Shown here piece by piece: positions 6,097 through 10,494 of a DNA stretch of 10,494 bases. Numbering within the stretch: position 1 is the first letter of the stretch; each line of letters starts with the position of its first letter. Location: contig JAICVG010000010.1 in assembly GCA_025935445.1 (NCBI GenBank), positions 1 to 10,494 on the forward strand. The letters are read 5' to 3'. This stretch comes from Nitrososphaera sp. (GTDB lineage: Archaea; Thermoproteota; Nitrososphaeria; Nitrososphaerales; Nitrososphaeraceae). The notes under the pieces are model-generated. The model was not told the origin of the DNA, did no database searches, and worked only from the letters and a program-made list of their open reading frames with translations. The position numbers were made by a program, and so were the translations under genes.

Positions 6097-6697
6097 AAGC
6101 CTTCAGAAGCTCAGCCTCAAGCAACTGCTGCAGAAGCTGAACCGCTTCTTGCTCGACCTGCTGCCTTGGCAAGCCAAGCTTGGCTGAGAATTGGTCAGTG
6201 ATCTGGTTGATGGTCTTGGTTCCGTCGCACGCGTTCCAGAATTCTACGATTGCTTCATTAACCATGAATCCCTGATCCTTATTGTTTGCAAGTATTATCG
6301 ATCCGTCATCCTGCTTTGAAAATCTTCCCGTTTTCGTCGGTTTGCTTTTTTCATAGTCGATCTGGAATCGTAGCTTTGGCTTCCCAAAGCCAAGTTTCTC
6401 CCGGACGTCCTGATTCATTTTTTCAAGACTCCAAGGAGGATCCCATACTATGTTGACGTTAACATTGCCAACCCCGTTTACCTTTCCTACATAGCGCTTA
6501 ACATCACTAACTAGGGTATCATGAAGGGGACAGCCTCTAGTGGTCATTGTCATCTTGATGTCTACGTCTTTACCGTCAGCAACTTTGACTCCATAAATGA
6601 GTCCAAGGTCTACTACATTGACAGGTATCTCCGGGTCCATGCACTTTTTCAGTGCTGCATAAACTTGCTCTTCGGTGACTGTTTGCTGTGTCGACAT
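6095..6697 (-). CDS. MIP18/DUF59 family Fe-S assembly factor fused to a PqqD-like domain
   Basis: The 200-residue protein has two recognisable parts. Residues 8-90 are a MIP18 (DUF59, SufT/PaaD-like) domain: MDPEIPVNVVDLGLIYGV (20-37), then TMTTRGCPLHD with the conserved Cys56, then VWDPPWS (84-90). Such domains act in maturation of iron-sulfur proteins in the cytoplasm. After a basic linker (about 100-122), residues 123-200 resemble the PqqD/RRE winged-helix fold: GRFSKQDDGSIIL, then FMVNEAIVEFWNACDGTKTINQI, a helix, and a closing helix ending in LLEAELLKA. PqqD-like domains bind peptides or partner proteins of radical-SAM enzymes, so the fusion may present a client to Fe-S insertion; that is inference. 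The ATG at 6697 is the first codon of the only sensible N-terminus. TATA-like sequences lie at 6711-6716 and about 6736-6742. It sits 49 nt after the mtnA-like gene. Confidence 0.88.
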   Translation of the reverse strand: MSTQQTVTEEQVYAALKKCMDPEIPVNVVDLGLIYGVKVADGKDVDIKMTMTTRGCPLHDTLVSDVKRYVGKVNGVGNVNVNIVWDPPWSLEKMNQDVREKLGFGKPKLRFQIDYEKSKPTKTGRFSKQDDGSIILANNKDQGFMVNEAIVEFWNACDGTKTINQITDQFSAKLGLPRQQVEQEAVQLLQQLLEAELLKA

Positions 6698-6710
6698 GGC
6701 TCTACCTACT

Positions 6711-6742
6711 TATATAGAGTTTAGACAAAACGTGATAAAAAC
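6711..6742 (-). promoter_or_regulatory. Promoter region of the DUF59-PqqD gene
   Basis: TATATA (6711-6716) is the more obvious TATA word, but its centre is only about 16 bases from the ATG at 6697, too close for that start. TTTTTATC on the minus strand (6735-6742) would start transcription near 6713 and give a leader of about 16 nt with a weak AGGT before ATG. Which one is used cannot be settled by reading. Confidence 0.35.
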
Positions 6743-6749
6743 TTTATCA
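6733..6749. repeat. Perfect 7-bp inverted repeat TGATAAA-AAC-TTTATCA
   Basis: TGATAAA (6733-6739) is mirrored by TTTATCA (6743-6749) with a three-base spacer. On the minus strand its first three bases are the TGA stop of the mtnA-like gene and its second half overlaps the candidate promoter of the next gene. It could be a weak terminator stem, a binding site for a dimeric regulator, or chance in A/T-rich DNA. Confidence 0.45.
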
Positions 6750-7790
6750 GCCAAGCAAGGCTTTAAGATTCTTCTCAAAGGGCGGCTTGAGTACGCCTTT
6801 CTCAGTAATGATGCCTGTGATAAGCTCCGGTGGCGTCATGTCAAAGGCAGGGTTGAAGACCCTTACTCCTTTGGGTGCAATCCTCTTCTTGCCCACCTTG
6901 ACCACCTCGTCTACGGATCTGTCTTCAATTATCACATCATCTGGATTACTCTCAAAATCAAATGTTGACAAAGGGGCTGCGACGTAAAATGGCACATTAT
7001 GTTTGTTGGCAAGAATTGCCACCTGGTATGTCCCGATCTTATTGAACACATGGCCAGTGTGAAGCACTCTGTCGGCGCCTACGATAACGTGATTGATTGC
7101 GCCCATCGCCATCATGTGGCCAACAGCGGTATCGGTTATCAGGCTGACATCGATGCCATCATGTAGGAGCTCAAAGGCAGTGAGACGAGAACCCTGCATC
7201 ACTGGGCGCGTTTCCGTGGCAATCACGCTCAGGCGTTTGCCAGATTCCCTAGCAGCCCTTATGACGCCAAGGGCAGTACCATAGGCAACTGTCGCAAGCG
7301 AGCCGGCGTTACAGTGAGTGAGCACGATATCGCCGTCATTTAACAGCGTGAGACCATGTGCTCCGATTCTCCTGTTGGTTTCAATGTCCTCTTTCGCCAT
7401 CTTGAGTGCCTCATTAAGCACGGCTCTTTTTGCTTCGTGAATCGTCTTGGCACGCATACCCTTTCCCATCACCCGCTCCAACGCCCAGAAGAGGTTAACG
7501 GCAGTGGGTCGCGTCGCCTGGAGGACCTTGGATGCATTGTTGAGATCTGTCATCAATTCAGGCAATGTCTTGGCATTGCTCTGCTGAGCTGCCAGGGCAA
7601 GACCGAAAGCAGCACTTACGCCTATCGCTGGTGCGCCCCTTACTACAAGTTTTCTGATTACATCTGCTACTTCCTTGTAGTTTTTGCACCTTACGTACAC
7701 GAGCTTTTTTGGAAGCTTTGTCTGATCGATGAACATCACACAATTATTTTCCCATGCAACTGTTAGCAAAGGATGTCGTTTGTGAGCCAA
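6747..7790 (-). CDS. mtnA: S-methyl-5-thioribose-1-phosphate isomerase family (aIF2B-like)
   Basis: Sugar-phosphate aldose-ketose isomerase. MtnA converts 5-methylthioribose 1-phosphate to 5-methylthioribulose 1-phosphate in the salvage of methylthioadenosine. The 347-residue protein has the family motifs VRGAPAIGVSAA (50-61), TRPTAVNLFWAL (93-104), THCNAGSLAT with catalytic Cys160, TETRPVMQGSRLTAFEL (192-208), ITDTAVGHMM, VGADRV with catalytic Asp240, and NKIGTYQVA (250-258). The TRPTAVNL and Cys/Asp pair favour MtnA over ribose-1,5-bisphosphate isomerase or eIF2B subunits, though archaeal members are often mixed up and either salvage role is possible. The start is TTG at 7790, about 28 nt downstream of a TATA-like TTTAATAC. 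A second in-frame TTG at 7769 gives MLTVAWENN and also has A/T-rich DNA at the right distance. It lies 33 nt after the UDP-sugar dehydrogenase stop. Confidence 0.92.
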   Translation of the reverse strand: MAHKRHPLLTVAWENNCVMFIDQTKLPKKLVYVRCKNYKEVADVIRKLVVRGAPAIGVSAAFGLALAAQQSNAKTLPELMTDLNNASKVLQATRPTAVNLFWALERVMGKGMRAKTIHEAKRAVLNEALKMAKEDIETNRRIGAHGLTLLNDGDIVLTHCNAGSLATVAYGTALGVIRAARESGKRLSVIATETRPVMQGSRLTAFELLHDGIDVSLITDTAVGHMMAMGAINHVIVGADRVLHTGHVFNKIGTYQVAILANKHNVPFYVAAPLSTFDFESNPDDVIIEDRSVDEVVKVGKKRIAPKGVRVFNPAFDMTPPELITGIITEKGVLKPPFEKNLKALLG

Positions 7791-7814
7791 ATATTATGGA
7801 ATTTTTTTCAGGCA

Positions 7815-7822
7815 GTATTAAA
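7815..7822 (-). promoter_or_regulatory. TATA-like box of the mtnA-like gene
   Basis: On the minus strand this is TTTAATAC, centred about 28 bases before the TTG at 7790. It lies immediately after the stop codon of the upstream dehydrogenase, so this gene may have its own leaderless transcript. A second A/T word, CATAATATT (7791-7799), would instead fit the TTG at 7769. Confidence 0.4.
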
Positions 7823-7823
7823 T

Positions 7824-9206
7824 CTACCTAGGCCTACCCAGTGATGCAAACCTGCGGGGAGTAAATCGCGATCTGTCAAGGATCCCGCGACCATCGTATA
7901 CTGGTGCACCGTTCAGCTTTTCATTTGTAATATTGTGATAGTCTGCATGGTCTGAAATCAACATCACAAGATCTGCATTCTTTACTGCTCTTGACAAGTC
8001 CGATGTTAGCATGACGTCGGGGGGTAGATGAGGATCTCTTGTCACAAGTGGGTCATGCACACGGATCTCTTTCACTTTCAACTTCTTCAGCTCTTCAATG
8101 ACTTTGTAAGTGGGTGACAGACGCGTGTCTGATACACCACCCCTGAACCCAAGTCCAAGTAATACTACGGTACACTTCGAGACATCGGACCTGTCAATCA
8201 ATTTCATTGCCTGCTCGACGCAATAGGCAGGCATTGCATCGTTAACATTCCTTCCAAAGCTTATGATCCTGCACTCTACTCCACTTTTTTTTGCAGCATG
8301 GAGTATGAATTGAGGATAAACTGGTATGCATGCACCCCCTACACCGACTCCCGGCTTGTGTATGTGGCAGAAAGGCTGAGAATTGGCAGCTTCTCTTGCC
8401 TCCCAAAAGTCAACACCTGCTTTTTCGCAGAATTTAGCCATCTCGTTTGCAAGCGCAATGTTGACGTCTCGATAGACTCCTTCTAGGAGCTTTTCAGTCT
8501 CGGCAGTCCTGATGTTACCCATCTTTATTACACCCTTCTTGGCCACCAAAGAATAGAGCTTGGCACCAATTTCTAAGCTCTGGGCACCGGCGCCTGCCAC
8601 GATTGCTGGATATCTCTCTTCAATATCTTCAATCGCCCTGCCTTCATAGATGCGCTCCGGATTATATACCATGTAAAAATCCTGTTCGATCTTCAGACCA
8701 CTCTCTTCCTCCAAGATCGGGAGGACAATATCTTCAGATGTGCCAGGTGGTACACTTGGATTGAGTGAAACAATATCCCCTTTCTTCAGGCCTTGGCCAA
8801 TGGCAGTCGCCACTTGCTTTACCGCTGAAAGGTCTGCAGAAAATGAATCGGTAAGCAGCACTGGCACGCATATCAGCTTGAAATGGCTGTCTTGGGAAGC
8901 CTTGAGGGGATCTCCGTAGATTAAAAACCGCTTTTCCTTGAGCCCTTTTGAAAAGGCCTCATTTACTCCTGGCTCATAGATGTGTGTCCTCCCCTTTCTT
9001 GCATTTTCAAGCACTTCAGGAGAGTTATCTACACCTATCACATGAGCACCAGCTCGCAACCATGAAGAAGCAAGAGGGGAGCCTACATGTCCAAGGCCGT
9101 AAACTGCGACTCTAAATTCGCCTGATCTGACCCTTCTTGCAAGATCTGCATCAGTGTTGTTGTTCTTGTTAGCTGAGACTGCATGGGTCTTGCTGCGGTT
9201 CTTCAT
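7824..9206 (-). CDS. UDP-sugar dehydrogenase (UDP-ManNAc/UDP-GlcNAc/UDP-glucose 6-dehydrogenase family)
   Basis: NAD-dependent four-electron dehydrogenase that oxidises the C6 hydroxyl of a UDP-sugar to a carboxylate, giving uronic acids for surface polysaccharide or protein glycans. The 460-residue protein has an N-terminal Rossmann domain with YGLGHVG (36-42) and Asp60. These are followed by LNPSVPPGTSE (148-157), YNPERIYEGRA (181-191) and ETEKLLEGVYRDVNIA with Lys239 and Asn249. GVGVGGACIPVYP holds the catalytic Cys293. A C-terminal domain has GLGFRGGVSDTRLSP with Arg362. The GGxCIPVxP form of the active-site loop resembles UDP-N-acetylmannosamine/N-acetylglucosamine dehydrogenases more than the GGSCFPKD of UDP-glucose dehydrogenase; the exact substrate remains open. 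Residues 1-30 are a polar extension without a signal peptide. ATG 9206 is chosen because a TATA-like box lies about 30 nt upstream. No glycosyltransferase lies nearby in this window. Confidence 0.92.
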   Translation of the reverse strand: MKNRSKTHAVSANKNNNTDADLARRVRSGEFRVAVYGLGHVGSPLASSWLRAGAHVIGVDNSPEVLENARKGRTHIYEPGVNEAFSKGLKEKRFLIYGDPLKASQDSHFKLICVPVLLTDSFSADLSAVKQVATAIGQGLKKGDIVSLNPSVPPGTSEDIVLPILEEESGLKIEQDFYMVYNPERIYEGRAIEDIEERYPAIVAGAGAQSLEIGAKLYSLVAKKGVIKMGNIRTAETEKLLEGVYRDVNIALANEMAKFCEKAGVDFWEAREAANSQPFCHIHKPGVGVGGACIPVYPQFILHAAKKSGVECRIISFGRNVNDAMPAYCVEQAMKLIDRSDVSKCTVVLLGLGFRGGVSDTRLSPTYKVIEELKKLKVKEIRVHDPLVTRDPHLPPDVMLTSDLSRAVKNADLVMLISDHADYHNITNEKLNGAPVYDGRGILDRSRFTPRRFASLGRPR

Positions 9207-9231
9207 GTGAGTCTAACATATAGTTTCTGTT

Positions 9232-9240
9232 CATATATTA
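9232..9240 (-). promoter_or_regulatory. TATA-like box of the UDP-sugar dehydrogenase gene
   Basis: TAATATATG on the minus strand is centred about 30 bases before the ATG at 9206, giving a leader of only a few bases. A second A/T word, CTATATG at about 9217-9223, lies too close to the ATG. Confidence 0.45.
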
Positions 9241-9272
9241 GAGTTGATCTTTGCTGCATATCAGCTAACAGG

Positions 9273-9278
9273 TTAAAT
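9273..9278 (+). promoter_or_regulatory. TATA-like box of the 288-residue protein gene
   Basis: TTAAAT is centred about 28 bases before the TTG at 9304. It supports that TTG as the start of a leaderless mRNA. The ATG at 9281 is in a different frame and opens only a short reading frame. Confidence 0.35.
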
Positions 9279-9303
9279 TCATGAAGCTGCCAATGCAGCA
9301 TTA

Positions 9304-10170
9304 TTGCCTGAATCAATACCTACAGCCATCAAGGTATTTGCTAGTGAAATTGTGTATCCAGTTGCACTTATCGGCTGTCGTACATCGGAGATGTCGCTTG
9401 ATTGCTGTGAATATGATCTGGCAGTATTTGCAGGATCTCAAGAACAAAATCAAGCCAATCAAGTAGTGCAGGTCGACAACCGCCCAGTTGAGCTGATGCA
9501 TCTTACCGGGTCCATAAAAGATCACATTATTGATCTGGCAGACATGGTCATATTGAAAGATAACAGTAAGCTCATGTTGTCTTCTGCAGCCAAAGATATC
9601 ATAGCAGAAAAATATAAAAAAATGCTGGCCGCTTCAGGCAAGAAACTGCTAATAAGTTCCTTGTTTTGCCAACAGAAAATGAGGAGAACCAATCATCCTA
9701 TGATTGCTGCAATGTGGCTAAAAATTGCAGCATATGAATTCATTGATGGAATGCTTGTTCTGTCAGGGAACAGGCCTATGCCTATGCATATTTTGGAACA
9801 GGTGAGGCAATTTGATTCTAGAATGGCAGAAGGTGTCGATGTTGCGCTAGAATGTATTGGAGCAGAGAGAGCTACCCGACCTGCGATATCTAGGTCAATG
9901 GAGGCCATTAAGGAATTAAAGTCAAAGGACTATGACAGAGAGCTTTTCATGTCAAAGGTAAGCCATCTGCTTGAGCGCCGTATGTTGGTAGACTGTTATT
10001 ATTATGCAGGAAGAGTTGCAGCAAAAAATCTGGTAAGTAGAAAGGAGATATTCTACAGCCAATACTCGAAGCTTGTACAACTTGCGCTAGACTTAGTTAA
10101 TGACCTGCACAGTCTGGAAAAGATGCAAAAGCGGCTATTCAGAGCTGTAAGCAGAGGCTTAGGACGCTGA
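9304..10170 (+). CDS. Uncharacterised helical protein with degenerate nucleotidyltransferase-like N-terminus
   Basis: I cannot name this 288-residue protein. Residues about 8-95 read like a nucleotidyltransferase fold of the MNT type: an N-terminal helix, then LIGCRTSEMSLDCCEYDLAV (22-41), which lines up with the GS-x-SDxDL motif. Gly-Ser is Gly-Cys here and the acidic pair is Glu36/Asp38, followed by VDNRPVELMHL (57-67) as a further strand. This match is remote and the site may be inactive. Residues 95-288 are mostly helical, with a conserved-looking AYEFIDGMLVLSGNRPMPMH segment (143-162) and a basic C-terminal helix (LEKMQKRLFRAVSRGLGR). No membrane segment is visible. The frame is open back to 9277 but offers only TTG 9304 as a normal start codon, and a TATA-like TTAAAT fits it. 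It diverges from the UDP-sugar dehydrogenase and ends directly against the next gene. Confidence 0.75.
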   Translation: MPESIPTAIKVFASEIVYPVALIGCRTSEMSLDCCEYDLAVFAGSQEQNQANQVVQVDNRPVELMHLTGSIKDHIIDLADMVILKDNSKLMLSSAAKDIIAEKYKKMLAASGKKLLISSLFCQQKMRRTNHPMIAAMWLKIAAYEFIDGMLVLSGNRPMPMHILEQVRQFDSRMAEGVDVALECIGAERATRPAISRSMEAIKELKSKDYDRELFMSKVSHLLERRMLVDCYYYAGRVAAKNLVSRKEIFYSQYSKLVQLALDLVNDLHSLEKMQKRLFRAVSRGLGR

Positions 10171-10425
10171 TTACCTCCGTCTTACTGCTAGGACGGGTGG
10201 CTCAGATGTCTCAAACGTAGTTCGGCGGGTTCTTGCCCTCAGTTTTGCCTTGTACTTCAAATTCCTAGGCTTAGTCCTCAGCCTATACCCACAGCATGGG
10301 CACCAAAGGCCATCCCACTTTATAAATATCTCACATATCTGGCATCTTTTTTGTCCGCTGGCATATCTGCCTGAGCCAACAGGCTTTTGAGCCTTGTGAC
10401 GAAGGCATATACCTTTACAAGTCAT
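10171..10425 (-). CDS. Small basic zinc-ribbon protein, function unknown
   Basis: The 84-residue protein starts at ATG 10425 (MTCKGICLRHKA). A TTG two codons earlier, at 10431, is possible but less likely. Cysteines fall in two sets: Cys3, Cys7 and His10 near the N-terminus, then Cys28-x2-Cys31 and Cys42-Pro-Cys44-Cys45 around the IKWDGLWCPCCGYRLR segment, which looks like a zinc ribbon. The C-terminal 35 residues are rich in Arg and Lys (RTKPRNLKYKAKLRARTRRT), suggesting nucleic-acid contact. The sequence pattern resembles a small zinc protein common in Thaumarchaeota, but I know of no assigned role. Its stop codon is immediately next to the stop of the convergent 288-residue protein gene. 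A TATA-like TATTTAATA (plus-strand reading, 10451-10459) sits about 30 nt upstream. Confidence 0.85.
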   Translation of the reverse strand: MTCKGICLRHKAQKPVGSGRYASGQKRCQICEIFIKWDGLWCPCCGYRLRTKPRNLKYKAKLRARTRRTTFETSEPPVLAVRRR

Positions 10426-10450
10426 TCGCAAAAATAGGCGTTAAATTTTC

Positions 10451-10459
10451 TATTTAATA
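10451..10459 (-). promoter_or_regulatory. TATA-like box of the small zinc-ribbon gene
   Basis: On the minus strand this is TATTAAATA, centred about 30 bases before the ATG at 10425, consistent with a short leader. A nearer A/T word (AAATTTAA, 10441-10448) would start transcription inside the gene and is less suitable. Confidence 0.35.
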
Positions 10460-10494
10460 GTTAGTAACACTCGATCATGATTCTTAAGCAATGA

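Noticed and set aside
6521..7766. Several + strand open frames across 6521-7766
   Set aside because: They are antisense shadows of the DUF59-PqqD and mtnA-like genes, whose motifs are clear on the minus strand.
9281..9466. Short + strand frame beginning at ATG 9281 (MKLPMQHYC)
   Set aside because: It overlaps the 288-residue protein gene in another frame, has no recognisable features, and the longer frame shows coherent protein character.
1..10494. Defence island, CRISPR array, insertion sequence or integrated element
   Set aside because: No repeats with spacers, transposase, integrase, nuclease or attachment-site duplication were seen. Gene content is mostly housekeeping.

Overview
This is a stretch of archaeal chromosome, most likely from an ammonia-oxidising-type Nitrososphaeria (Thaumarchaeota). 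The lineage call is an inference. It rests on an archaeal/eukaryal ribosomal protein eL15, an archaeal-type homodimeric glycyl-tRNA synthetase with its zinc-knuckle insert, and small zinc proteins and a helical protein whose style matches thaumarchaeal conserved families. It also rests on AT-rich TATA-like boxes placed about 25-28 nt before start codons, which implies mostly leaderless mRNAs. Several genes appear to start with GTG or TTG. No mobile element, CRISPR array, tRNA or rRNA gene was seen.

Layout. Positions 1-297 hold no gene but contain a run of short hairpins and a short direct repeat. On the + strand come short-form D-3-phosphoglycerate dehydrogenase (298-1230) and ribosomal protein eL15 (1266-1724). 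Facing them is a class I aminotransferase (1797-2978, -). It shares a compact divergent promoter region with glycyl-tRNA synthetase (+, best start 3094, end 4566). An isolated + strand zinc-finger protein (4726-5151) is followed by 373 bp without a convincing gene.

From 9206 down to 5525 a block of four - strand genes reads: UDP-sugar dehydrogenase (7824-9206), MtnA-type isomerase (6747-7790), a MIP18/DUF59-PqqD-like fusion protein (6095-6697), and a TrmB-like SAM methyltransferase (from 6037 or a little upstream, to 5525). Each of the first three has its own TATA-like sequence. A hairpin plus T-run separates the third from the fourth. Divergently from the dehydrogenase lies a + strand protein of unknown role with a degenerate nucleotidyltransferase-like N-terminus (9304-10170). 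It abuts, stop to stop, a small zinc-ribbon protein on the - strand (10171-10425).

The genes are mainly housekeeping: serine and other amino-acid metabolism (SerA, aminotransferase), translation (eL15, GlyRS), methylthioadenosine or nucleoside salvage (MtnA-like), Fe-S maturation (MIP18 family), and surface or glycoprotein sugar nucleotides (UDP-sugar dehydrogenase). They do not form one obvious pathway. The most unusual spot is 6064-6097. There the methyltransferase's in-frame ATG is followed at once by TAG, and both sit in or beside a terminator-like hairpin, so this gene has no ordinary start codon that preserves its SAM-binding motif. The DUF59-PqqD fusion and the two or three uncharacterised small proteins are the other points of interest. 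I saw no evidence of a defence, secretion or other novel multi-gene system.
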